DNA of 8,263 bases from Tannerellaceae bacterium (lineage in GTDB: Bacteria; Bacteroidota; Bacteroidia; Bacteroidales; Tannerellaceae). Within the stretch, counting starts at the first letter, position 1. Each line of letters begins with the position of its first letter. The position numbers were made by a program, and so were the translations under genes. The notes beneath the pieces were generated by a model. That model did no database searches. It was given only the letters and a program-made list of their open reading frames with translations, and had not been told where the DNA came from. Location of the stretch: the NCBI GenBank assembly GCA_031267775.1, contig JAIRYL010000177.1, positions 1 through 8,263 on the forward strand, in the 5' to 3' direction. This document shows, one piece after another, positions 1 to 6,292 of this stretch.

Positions 1-615
1 CGTCGTGTCCTGGTATCCCCTCAGTTTTACGTTCTTTACGGGATTCTCCTTGATGTATTCCAACCGCACAGCCTCGTTGAGATAGACGTTGATGGACTTG
101 AGCGTCTTATTGACGGTCACCTCGTTGTTACCTCGCCCATTCCGGAGGTACAGCACGAACCGCCGGAACAGGTCCGTGCTGAGTTCATCAAAATGGATCG
201 TGTCTTTAAACTTTTTCAGTATGCCCAGACAAGAGCGGTGATGCCGCTGAGTACCATCGGCCAGCTCCTGGAATCGCAGGCGTTGATAGTTCTTGCAAAA
301 ATCAAAGAAATCCTTGAAGTCGGCCGGGTTGTGAAATTCCGACCAAAACATATCCACAGTCAGTTCCTTATCCCTGAGCCGATATTTCACGAATATGTTG
401 TTTATCTTAGCTCTCAGGTTGTCTATGAACAAGTTTCTGTCCCTGTAAAATTCGCAAGAGGGCTTCACGTGGCCTTTCTTTTTATCGAAGTCTTTGGGAG
501 AAATGCTTGTTCTGACAGGAATTTCTATCTTCTTCCTGCCTATGTAGAACGTTACGTACACCGGGGCTTCCCCTTTCTTGTTTACCTTTTTTAAAATTAC
601 CTTGTAAGTTGGCAT
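1..615 (-). CDS. Tyrosine recombinase/integrase, N-terminal part (runs off left edge)
   Basis: Reading the minus strand from the ATG at 615 gives 205 codons without a stop, beginning MPTYKVILKKVNKKGEAPVY and still open at position 1. Residues 1-90 resemble the arm-binding domain of Bacteroidota phage/transposon integrases: a beta-rich start with the phrases VYVTFYIGRKKIEIP and ISPKDFDKKKGHVKP. Residues about 105-205 resemble the SAM-like core-binding domain (KFKDTIHFDELSTDLFRRFV, then TVNKTLKSINVYLNEAVR and NPVKNVKL). The catalytic domain with its R-H-R-Y residues would lie outside the window, so activity cannot be judged. The start is supported by an A/G-rich stretch with AAGGA about 8 nt upstream. 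The gene reads away from a tRNA-Arg gene whose 3' end is 160 bp upstream, which suggests it serves an element integrated at that tRNA. I see no TAnnTTTG promoter directly upstream, so expression may depend on element-encoded control. Confidence 0.88.
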   Translation of the reverse strand, partial: MPTYKVILKKVNKKGEAPVYVTFYIGRKKIEIPVRTSISPKDFDKKKGHVKPSCEFYRDRNLFIDNLRAKINNIFVKYRLRDKELTVDMFWSEFHNPADFKDFFDFCKNYQRLRFQELADGTQRHHRSCLGILKKFKDTIHFDELSTDLFRRFVLYLRNGRGNNEVTVNKTLKSINVYLNEAVRLEYIKENPVKNVKLRGYQDTT

Positions 616-638
616 ATTGTTTCCTTTTTTTTTACCTG

Positions 639-661
639 AATGTAGGTTTGTTCCCTACATT
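639..661. repeat. Perfect 8-bp inverted repeat in the recombinase leader
   Basis: AATGTAGG at 639-646 and CCTACATT at 654-661 are perfect inverted copies separated by a 7-nt loop. The element ends 23 nt upstream of the recombinase start codon, so in the recombinase mRNA it would form a hairpin just before the A-rich ribosome-binding region, or in DNA it could be an operator or an accessory recombinase/excisionase site. No T-tract follows on either strand, so a terminator is unlikely. Confidence 0.5.
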
Positions 662-722
662 TGAGTGTTAAAATCTCTTACGCGCGAAAGCATTTATTTA
701 GTTGATAATCATCCAAAATACG

Positions 723-754
723 TTAGGCGACATCCCTTACGGAATGTCGCCTAA
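723..754 (-). terminator. 11-bp inverted repeat downstream of tRNA-Arg, possible terminator
   Basis: TTAGGCGACAT (723-733) and ATGTCGCCTAA (744-754) are perfect inverted copies with a 10-nt loop. On the minus strand this lies 21 nt beyond the tRNA 3' end and is followed by CGTATTTTGG, a short and imperfect U-rich tail. It could end the tRNA transcript. It lies on the presumed element side of the junction, so it could instead be a recombinase-related site. The fold is clear; the role is not settled. Confidence 0.4.
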
Positions 755-775
755 TTGCGAAAATATATTAAAATG

Positions 776-848
776 TGACCCGGGTGGGACTCAAACCCAC
801 GACCTTCAGAACCGGAATCTGACGCTCTATTCACTAAGCTACCAGGCC
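776..848 (-). tRNA. tRNA-Arg, anticodon CCG
   Basis: The minus strand folds into a full cloverleaf of 73 nt. The acceptor stem pairs GGCCTGG with CCGGGTC (two G-T pairs), with discriminator A at 776. The D arm begins GCTT and closes with AGC. The anticodon stem is TCAGA/TCTGA around the loop TTCCGGT, giving anticodon CCG, which reads CGG. The T arm is GTGGG-TTTGAGT-CCCAC. CCA is not encoded: the bases after the discriminator read CACA. A consensus Bacteroidota promoter lies immediately upstream, with its predicted start about 3 nt before the mature 5' end. The 3' half is the likely attachment site of the neighbouring integrase element. Confidence 0.96.
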
Positions 849-857
849 AGGACGGTG

Positions 858-889
858 CAAAAGTAAATATAATCTCTCAGTAAAACAAA
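858..889 (-). promoter_or_regulatory. Promoter of tRNA-Arg
   Basis: On the minus strand TTTG (886-889) is followed, after exactly 20 nt, by TACTTTTG (858-865) and then C. This matches both boxes of the Bacteroidota sigma-factor consensus (TTTG at -33, TAnnTTTG at -7). The implied start near 851 is 3 nt before the tRNA. It is the best promoter match in the window. Confidence 0.8.
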
Positions 890-1023
890 TGGTTTGCCAG
901 AAGACTTTTTGCGTATTTATTTTCAGACGCTTCCTAAGTATGACAAATAAGGTTGGCGTTGATATTTTGAAAGGCTTTTTTCTTTTTCAGATATCATTTT
1001 GCCGTAAAAAAACGGGAAAGCGC

Positions 1024-1053
1024 TTGCTGTTTTTATATTAATCATTATTTTTG
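1024..1053 (+). promoter_or_regulatory. Promoter of asnA-ung
   Basis: TTG at 1024-1026 and TATTTTTG at 1046-1053 (followed by T) are 19 nt apart and match the Bacteroidota -33/-7 pattern. The implied start near 1060 gives a leader of about 33 nt to the ATG at 1093. The in-frame TTG at 1051 is part of this -7 box, which argues against using it as the start codon. Confidence 0.65.
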
Positions 1054-1092
1054 TCGAACATAATTTATATATACATAATACGACAAAACAAT

Positions 1093-2130
1093 ATGAGTTA
1101 CCTTATCAAACCGTTTGGATACAGCGCCTCGCTAAATCTTTCTCAAACAGAATTGGGAATTAAAAAAATTAAAGACTTTTTTCAGCAGAATCTTTCTTCA
1201 GAACTGCGGTTGAGGCGCGTTACCGCTCCGTTGTTCGTATTAAAAGGGAGGGGTATTAACGACGATTTGAATGGAGTGGAACGAGCCGTTACCTTCCCCA
1301 TCAAAGATTTAAACGATTCCAAAGCGGAGATCGTTCATTCGTTAGCCAAATGGAAACGGCTCACGCTGGCCGATTACGGGATTGAAGAAGGATACGGTAT
1401 CTATACGGATATGAATGCGATTCGGTCGGACGAGGAACTGGGAAACTTGCATTCATTATATGTGGACCAATGGGATTGGGAACGTACAATGAAGGAGGAA
1501 GAACGGAATATGGACTTTCTTAAAGAAATTGTACGCCGGATTTATGCCGCTATGGTTCGTACGGAGTATATGGTTTATGAAATGTTTCCTGAAATAAAAC
1601 CGGTTCTGCCCCAGACGATTTTCTTTATTCATGCTGAAGATTTATTGCAGAAATACCCCGCCTTTACGCCAAAGCAACGCGAGGATGCAATCACCAGGGA
1701 GCATGGCGCCGTATTTATCATTGGGATAGGATGTAAATTAAGTAATGGCGAAAAGCATGACGGACGGGCTCCCGACTACGACGACTGGTCTACTTGCGCG
1801 TCCGACGGTAAGATAGGGCTGAATGGAGACTTGTTGGTGTGGAGTCATATACTCGACCGCGCCATCGAGTTGTCGTCGATGGGAATACGCGTAAATAAAG
1901 AGGCTTTACTCAACCAGTTGGAGATGACGGGCGAAACAGGGCGTAAAGAATTATATTTTCATAAACGATTGTTGAATGGCGAACTGCCTCAGAGCATTGG
2001 AGGGGGGATAGGACAAAGCCGTTTATGTATGTTTTACCTGCGGAAGGCGCATATTGGAGAGATACAGGCCAGTATTTGGCCGGAAGATATGCGTAAAAAG
2101 GCAAAGGAAGCAGGCATGTCTTTAATATAA
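1093..2130 (+). CDS. asnA: Aspartate--ammonia ligase (asparagine synthetase A)
   Basis: The enzyme makes asparagine from aspartate, ammonia and ATP in the cytoplasm (AMP-forming), and is structurally related to class II aminoacyl-tRNA synthetases. The 345-residue product carries AsnA hallmarks: HSLAKWKR at 82-89, YVDQWDWE at 123-130, RAPDYDDW near 235, ELSSMGIRV near 270 and GGGIGQSR at 303-310, with the Bacteroidota-type ending AHIGEIQASIWPEDMRK. E. coli AsnA has 330 residues. The start MSYLIKPFGY matches the N-terminus I remember for Bacteroides AsnA. An in-frame TTG at 1051 would add 14 residues, but it falls inside the -7 promoter box. There is no obvious Shine-Dalgarno site, which is common in this phylum. 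The gene is followed after 6 bp by ung and is probably co-transcribed with it. No key motif looks damaged. Confidence 0.97.
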   Translation: MSYLIKPFGYSASLNLSQTELGIKKIKDFFQQNLSSELRLRRVTAPLFVLKGRGINDDLNGVERAVTFPIKDLNDSKAEIVHSLAKWKRLTLADYGIEEGYGIYTDMNAIRSDEELGNLHSLYVDQWDWERTMKEEERNMDFLKEIVRRIYAAMVRTEYMVYEMFPEIKPVLPQTIFFIHAEDLLQKYPAFTPKQREDAITREHGAVFIIGIGCKLSNGEKHDGRAPDYDDWSTCASDGKIGLNGDLLVWSHILDRAIELSSMGIRVNKEALLNQLEMTGETGRKELYFHKRLLNGELPQSIGGGIGQSRLCMFYLRKAHIGEIQASIWPEDMRKKAKEAGMSLI

Positions 2131-2136
2131 ACAAAG

Positions 2137-2799
2137 ATGGATGTAAAAATAGAACAAAGCTGGAAAGTGCAGTTGGCTTCCGAATTTGAAAAAGATTATT
2201 TCAGGTTGTTGACGGATTTTGTGCGGCAGGAATACCGGCAGGAAACGGTTTATCCTGCCGCGACGGCTATCTTTACCGCTTTCGAGCATTGTCCTTTTGA
2301 TAAAGTGAAGGCGGTTATTTTGGGACAGGACCCTTACCATGAACCGGGACAGGCGCACGGGCTTTGTTTCTCTGTGAAAGACGGGGTTCGTTATCCACCT
2401 TCCCTGATTAATATTTTTCAGGAGATCGGAAGCGATCTGCAGAAACCAGTTCCTGCAACCGGCGATTTAACGCGCTGGGCAGACCAGGGCGTTCTCCTGC
2501 TCAACGCCACGTTAACGGTTCGCGCTCATCAGGCAGGCTCGCATCAAAATAAAGGATGGGAAACATTTACCGACGCCGTTATTCACCGCTTAGCCGAATC
2601 GCGCAGCCATATTGTCTATATCTTATGGGGTTCGTATGCGCAAAAGAAAGGCGCTTTTATCGATAAGAATCGTAATTTGGTTTTAGCTTCCGCGCATCCG
2701 TCGCCCTTATCTGCTTATCGGGGATTCTTTGGCAATAAACATTTCAGTAAGGCAAACGATTATCTTGTTGCAAGCGGCCAGACGCCTGTGGACTGGTAA
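2137..2799 (+). CDS. ung: Uracil-DNA glycosylase, family 1
   Basis: The enzyme removes uracil from DNA by cutting the N-glycosidic bond, the first step of base-excision repair after cytosine deamination or dUMP incorporation. The 220 residues hold all family-1 motifs: GQDPYH at 63-68 with catalytic Asp65, the stacking Phe78, PPS at 87-89, LLLN at 120-123 with the uracil-reading Asn123, and HPSPLSAYRGFFG with His187 and the DNA-intercalating leucine loop. Numbering is almost the same as in the 229-residue E. coli enzyme. The ATG follows the asnA stop by 6 bp and no separate promoter is visible, so it is the second gene of an asnA-ung operon. The link is probably transcriptional only. It converges on the lptD-like gene with 26 bp between the stop codons and no clear terminator. 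Confidence 0.98.
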   Translation: MDVKIEQSWKVQLASEFEKDYFRLLTDFVRQEYRQETVYPAATAIFTAFEHCPFDKVKAVILGQDPYHEPGQAHGLCFSVKDGVRYPPSLINIFQEIGSDLQKPVPATGDLTRWADQGVLLLNATLTVRAHQAGSHQNKGWETFTDAVIHRLAESRSHIVYILWGSYAQKKGAFIDKNRNLVLASAHPSPLSAYRGFFGNKHFSKANDYLVASGQTPVDW

Positions 2800-2825
2800 G
2801 CGTACGCCCGTTAGGAGGCATCTCC

Positions 2826-5585
2826 TTAATACCATTTTTGTCCTTCGCGGTAATTACTTCTGCGGTCATACTTCAGGTCTTTTAATAAAGAAGAGCTTAC
2901 GGCTACCGAGAAAGAATAAGATTTATAGGGGCCTACGGGAATAAAACTGGCCGTCATATTGAAACAATGCAAGTTTCGCGATATATTGCAGGTGAGGTAA
3001 GAAATGGTATGCGTATCAAAATCGTATGTGGCATTGAAGTTAAAGCGCCAGTTTTTGGTGGGTTGCATATTTCCGCTGAAACTTAAAGCGTGCGTCAGTC
3101 TATAATTGTATTCCAGCTTGTCGTAATTAAAGTCGCCATAATTAAGATTTAAGCTATAGTTAAATGAAAGGCTCCAGGGAAAAGCGTTAATCCAGTAGCC
3201 GTCCGGGTCGGATTCTCCGCTTGTATCCTTTTTCTTGCCCCTCAATCGTCCGCCGCCTGTGCTTTCTTCGGGCACCAGGCTTTGGTTTTCGCCATACTGG
3301 TCTATCTGGTCAAGCGTATTTGTTCCCTCTTCTTCTGCGGGCGATTCTTCTTCCGCGCCGCTATCCGTATGGCCAAACAGCCGTCCCAGCAGGCCTGTTT
3401 TAAACGTTTCATTGTTGAACGTATACGAGAAGCTGGTGCCTGTGCTTCTCAGGCGTCCGAGTCCTTTTCCCGCCTGGATGCGCAGCTTGTCTACCTTGCG
3501 GTGCGACCATACGCCGTTTGCATCCTGCGAAGCTTCGTAGGTGTAGGTATCGAATACGCCATTCAGGTTTATCGAATAACTCTTGGTTAGTTTTAAGCGC
3601 ATGCTTACATTTAAATCGCTCCATTTAAAAGAATCGGCCACCATATTATGGCTCATGGCAAACGAGAGTTTATCAAGAAGGCTTATCTTCTTTACTCCTG
3701 TGGAGTCTTTGTTTGATACTACTTTGGCTTCAATATTATTGTCGAGGCTGAAGCTTATGTTGCCCTGCTTGCCTTGTCCCGGCACGCCGAACATGCCGTT
3801 TTCAAAAGGCGAGTAAAACACCGTTCTTTCTTCTCCCTTCGCATCCAGATACCTGTATTCTTTATAAAAGCCATACTTGCGGTTGCTGAAATCGGGAGCA
3901 AAGCCAAAGCTAACCGACGGGTCTACCCGGTGACGGATGGTTTTTATCCATTTTTTTAAGAAGCCCAGCGGCTGAAACATTCCGTATAGCGTAGTGGAAG
4001 CGGAAACGGATGCATTATAGTTGTAAACCCGGTGGAAACCGTAGGTTGTATCGCTTACTACCAACTGGTCTCTCTGCATGTCGTATTCTTTTTCTATTTT
4101 ATTGGTATACCACCTTTCGGTGTAGCTCACGTTTGGCGAGATGTTGATGTAATTAAATACGCTAAAGGTGGCGCTTACCGGTATCTGGTGCTGCATGGCA
4201 TTCTTCCAGTCTTTAATGATATTGGACTGAAAAAAGTCGTATTCTTTTGTGGTGATGCTGTTTCGCAGATAGCCCGAATAGCTCATGGAGATTTTCTCGT
4301 ACCAGCGTTCGGAGCCGATGGCGTTTTTTCGCTTGAAGGGGAAGATGCGGCTCATGGTTACCGTAATATCGGGCAGCGTAACAGAGAGGGTGGTATCCCG
4401 CTGTACCTGGTTCAGGTTGGCGGTGCCCGAAATACTGAGCGGGCTGTTGGGGAAGCGCTGGGTGATACTGACGCTCGAGCCTTTGGTGTTCTGGGTAGAC
4501 GAAGCCCCATACATGCCCTGAATATTGTTTCGGTCGTAACTGCTGGTGGCAAAGTTTACGCTGGCAGAGATGGTACGGAACGGGTTTGCCTTGGGGTCCT
4601 GGCTATGCGTCCAGTTCAGTTTAAAGTCTTTCGACAGGCTGTAATCCGGCAAACCCTTATCGCCCAGTTTGGTTATCAGGTAGTTTGCGTTGAAGCTTCC
4701 GGAGTATTGATAGCGCTTCCGGTAATTGGAGCGGGCTGATAATCCCCAGGAGCCTTTGGTGTATAATTCGCCGGTTAAGGCCAGGTCCATATAATCGCTC
4801 AGGGCAAAATAATAACCCCCGTCGCGCAGGTAGAATCCCCTGGCCGATTCGTCGCCGAAAGAGGGAAACAGGATGCCGGAGGAGTATTTTTCGGAGAAAG
4901 GGAAAAAAGCGAAGGGAAGCCCCAGCGGATACAGGGGGACGTCGGCTATCACCAGGTAGACGGGGCCTGTAACGATGTTTTTTTTCGGACGAACCTTTGC
5001 TTTGGTCATCTGGATATAAAAGTGGGGATGATCATGTTCGTCGCAGGTGGTATACCGTCCGCTGGCCATGTTCAGAATATCATTTTCCATCTTTTTGGTG
5101 CGGGCGGCAGTTACGTAGCCCTCTCCCTGCTGCGTAAGCACGTCGGTTATGTATCCTTTTTTCGACTTGAAGTTGTACCGCATGGTTTTGGATTCATATT
5201 CCTCCCCGCCGTCTTTAAACAAAGGATATCCAAATTCGTCGCCTATCGAATCGAGGCCGAATCTGGCAAAAACCAGGCTGCTGTCCATATTCATCTCTAT
5301 CCTTTCGGCTTCCAGTTCTATTTGCTGATATTTCACGTCTCCCTGTCCGTACAGGTACGCCCAGTTGCCTGCCGTCATGATGATAGAGTCTGTGGCGTTG
5401 TAGGTTACCGGAGCTTCCAGTCCGTTTTTGGGGAGGACGGTATCCGGCCTGGCAGACGGAAGCGTATCGGCAGGCGCTATGCTATCTGCCGCCGCCGGAG
5501 CGGTTGCTTCCTGCGCCTGCGCGACCGGAAGGCCGGTTAGCACGATGAAGGTCGTTATATAGAGTACTCTGAATATAGGGGACAT
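2826..5585 (-). CDS. lptD: LptD-like LPS-assembly outer membrane protein
   Basis: A 919-residue outer membrane protein of the LptD/OstA family, expected to move lipopolysaccharide to the cell surface together with LptE. Residues 1-25 form a signal peptide (hydrophobic stretch ending PVAQAQ), followed by an Ala/Pro/Asp-rich linker to about 60. Residues about 62-205 form the periplasmic OstA/LptA-like jellyroll (MTAGNWAYLYGQGDVKYQQI, then YVTAARTKKMENDILNMASG). From about 206 (VYLVIADVPLYPLGLPFAFFPF) to the end is the LptD barrel of alternating aromatic/polar strands, closing with EGQKWY. An acidic, low-complexity stretch at about 740-795 interrupts the barrel and is probably an extracellular loop. 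There are only three cysteines: 181, 866 and 874. I chose the ATG at 5585: a TTG 30 nt upstream is in frame but is part of the -7 box, and the ATG gives a proper signal peptide. It has its own promoter, although the HD gene lies 61 bp upstream on the same strand. Confidence 0.92.
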   Translation of the reverse strand: MSPIFRVLYITTFIVLTGLPVAQAQEATAPAAADSIAPADTLPSARPDTVLPKNGLEAPVTYNATDSIIMTAGNWAYLYGQGDVKYQQIELEAERIEMNMDSSLVFARFGLDSIGDEFGYPLFKDGGEEYESKTMRYNFKSKKGYITDVLTQQGEGYVTAARTKKMENDILNMASGRYTTCDEHDHPHFYIQMTKAKVRPKKNIVTGPVYLVIADVPLYPLGLPFAFFPFSEKYSSGILFPSFGDESARGFYLRDGGYYFALSDYMDLALTGELYTKGSWGLSARSNYRKRYQYSGSFNANYLITKLGDKGLPDYSLSKDFKLNWTHSQDPKANPFRTISASVNFATSSYDRNNIQGMYGASSTQNTKGSSVSITQRFPNSPLSISGTANLNQVQRDTTLSVTLPDITVTMSRIFPFKRKNAIGSERWYEKISMSYSGYLRNSITTKEYDFFQSNIIKDWKNAMQHQIPVSATFSVFNYINISPNVSYTERWYTNKIEKEYDMQRDQLVVSDTTYGFHRVYNYNASVSASTTLYGMFQPLGFLKKWIKTIRHRVDPSVSFGFAPDFSNRKYGFYKEYRYLDAKGEERTVFYSPFENGMFGVPGQGKQGNISFSLDNNIEAKVVSNKDSTGVKKISLLDKLSFAMSHNMVADSFKWSDLNVSMRLKLTKSYSINLNGVFDTYTYEASQDANGVWSHRKVDKLRIQAGKGLGRLRSTGTSFSYTFNNETFKTGLLGRLFGHTDSGAEEESPAEEEGTNTLDQIDQYGENQSLVPEESTGGGRLRGKKKDTSGESDPDGYWINAFPWSLSFNYSLNLNYGDFNYDKLEYNYRLTHALSFSGNMQPTKNWRFNFNATYDFDTHTISYLTCNISRNLHCFNMTASFIPVGPYKSYSFSVAVSSSLLKDLKYDRRSNYREGQKWY

Positions 5586-5612
5586 ACTGTCTTTGTGTTG
5601 CGTCTCAGCAGA

Positions 5613-5620
5613 CAAATGTA
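5613..5620 (-). promoter_or_regulatory. -7 promoter box of the lptD-like gene
   Basis: TACATTTG followed by T on the minus strand matches TAnnTTTG. The implied start near 5606 leaves a leader of about 20 nt before the ATG at 5585. No TTTG or TTG is visible at the expected -33 spacing, so only half of the consensus is present. The box lies in the 61-bp gap after the HD-domain gene and suggests independent transcription of lptD. Confidence 0.55.
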
Positions 5621-5646
5621 TAATAAAATACCGAGCCTTGCCGTTT

Positions 5647-6201
5647 TTATTCGTCTAAAAAGAGTTTACACCAGTGTTCAAAGCGTAAAAGACTTGCGGC
5701 GCCGCGCTTGAGCAGGCTCTTTCGGATCTTGTCTACGGTCTTTTCTTTATCCGGGTTTGTTTTGCTGTAAAATTTATCGGCAAAGCAGATCAACTGCTCT
5801 TCTGGCGACAGGGGGAGCAGGTCGCGGCAGGGTAATGGCAGGTTTTGCGCCAGTATGTCGCTCTGGGATATGCCGGCGCCGGTATGACGCTCGCACACCA
5901 GGGCGTGGCGGGGATATCCTTCTTTACGCATCAAGTCGGCGCCCAGATAGCCATGACAGATATAATCGGCGGCGCCATGGCAGTCTATGGCCGGCGCGTG
6001 GCACATAAAGACGCCTATGTCGTGCAGCAGGGCCGCTTCGCGGATAAAAGTCAGGTCGAGATTCATCTCCGGATGGCGGAGGGCTATGGCCAGCGCTTTG
6101 TCTGCCACGCTCCGGCTGTGAACCGTTACTATGTGGTAAGCGTCCGACCTCGTGTCGTAGTATTTGGATATAATAGCAAGAGGATCCATCTTTTTGTCCA
6201 T
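5647..6201 (-). CDS. HD-domain (HDIG-type) metal-dependent phosphohydrolase
   Basis: A 184-residue cytoplasmic protein of the HD superfamily. Visible metal-ligand candidates are His28 (in VTVHSRSVADKAL), the pair His60-Asp61 in LLHDIGVF, His83 (CHGYLGADLM), His106 (CERHTGAG) and Asp142 (FADKFYSK). This H..HD..H..H..D set is the pattern of HDIG/YqeK-like proteins with a two-metal centre, whose known substrates are phosphate esters such as nucleotides. The exact substrate here is not known. There is no signal peptide or membrane segment. The ATG at 6201 is preferred over a TTG 6 nt upstream; another in-frame ATG lies four codons further in. Its -7 box is at 6223-6230, so the leader is about 15 nt. 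It lies upstream of the lptD-like gene on the same strand, but that gene has its own promoter, so a functional link is not shown. Confidence 0.88.
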   Translation of the reverse strand: MDKKMDPLAIISKYYDTRSDAYHIVTVHSRSVADKALAIALRHPEMNLDLTFIREAALLHDIGVFMCHAPAIDCHGAADYICHGYLGADLMRKEGYPRHALVCERHTGAGISQSDILAQNLPLPCRDLLPLSPEEQLICFADKFYSKTNPDKEKTVDKIRKSLLKRGAASLLRFEHWCKLFLDE

Positions 6202-6222
6202 ATTCAACCGGATTTACAAATG

Positions 6223-6230
6223 CAAATGTA
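6223..6230 (-). promoter_or_regulatory. -7 promoter box of the HD-domain gene
   Basis: TACATTTG followed by C on the minus strand, with an implied start near 6216, 15 nt before the ATG. No -33 TTTG is seen. The place for it is taken by the divergent namZ promoter box. Confidence 0.55.
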
Positions 6231-6251
6231 ATGAATGATCCGGACTTTCGC

Positions 6252-6259
6252 TACATTTG
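6252..6259 (+). promoter_or_regulatory. -7 promoter box of the namZ-like gene
   Basis: TACATTTG followed by T on the plus strand, with an implied start near 6266, giving a leader of about 27 nt rich in A and G before the ATG at 6293. No -33 TTTG is visible. At the expected distance upstream lies the -7 box of the divergent HD gene. Confidence 0.55.
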
Positions 6260-6292
6260 TCTCTAACACTAAAAAAGAGAGAGATATAGAAG

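Larger units (their letters stand above)
1..795. mobile_element. Probable right end of an integrated element at tRNA-Arg
   Basis: A tyrosine recombinase gene (1-615) starts 160 bp from the 3' end of a tRNA gene (776-848), and only non-coding DNA lies between them. Tyrosine recombinases of integrative elements commonly use the 3' part of a tRNA gene as attachment site, so the junction probably lies within about 776-795. The far end and its matching direct repeat would lie to the left, outside the window. The type of element (conjugative element, prophage or island) cannot be told. The outer limit given here is inferred, not seen. Confidence 0.45.

Noticed and set aside
193..594. Open frame of 133 codons on the plus strand
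   Set aside because: It lies wholly antisense to the recombinase, whose own frame shows clear integrase domains. The predicted protein has no recognisable features.
656..663. TACATTTG on the plus strand near the recombinase leader
   Set aside because: It is followed by A instead of a pyrimidine, has no -33 box, overlaps the 639-661 hairpin arm and points at no plus-strand gene nearby.
2813..2826. AGGAG-GCAT-CTCCT hairpin between ung and the lptD-like gene
   Set aside because: Only five base pairs and no T-tract on either strand. It is too weak to call a terminator, although it sits where a shared one would be expected.
4032..4739. Open frame of 235 codons on the plus strand
   Set aside because: It is antisense to the lptD-like gene and mirrors its coding bias. 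It has no promoter box, ribosome site or family motif.
5022..5540. Open frame of 172 codons on the plus strand
   Set aside because: It is antisense to the N-terminal part of the lptD-like gene and shows no family signature.
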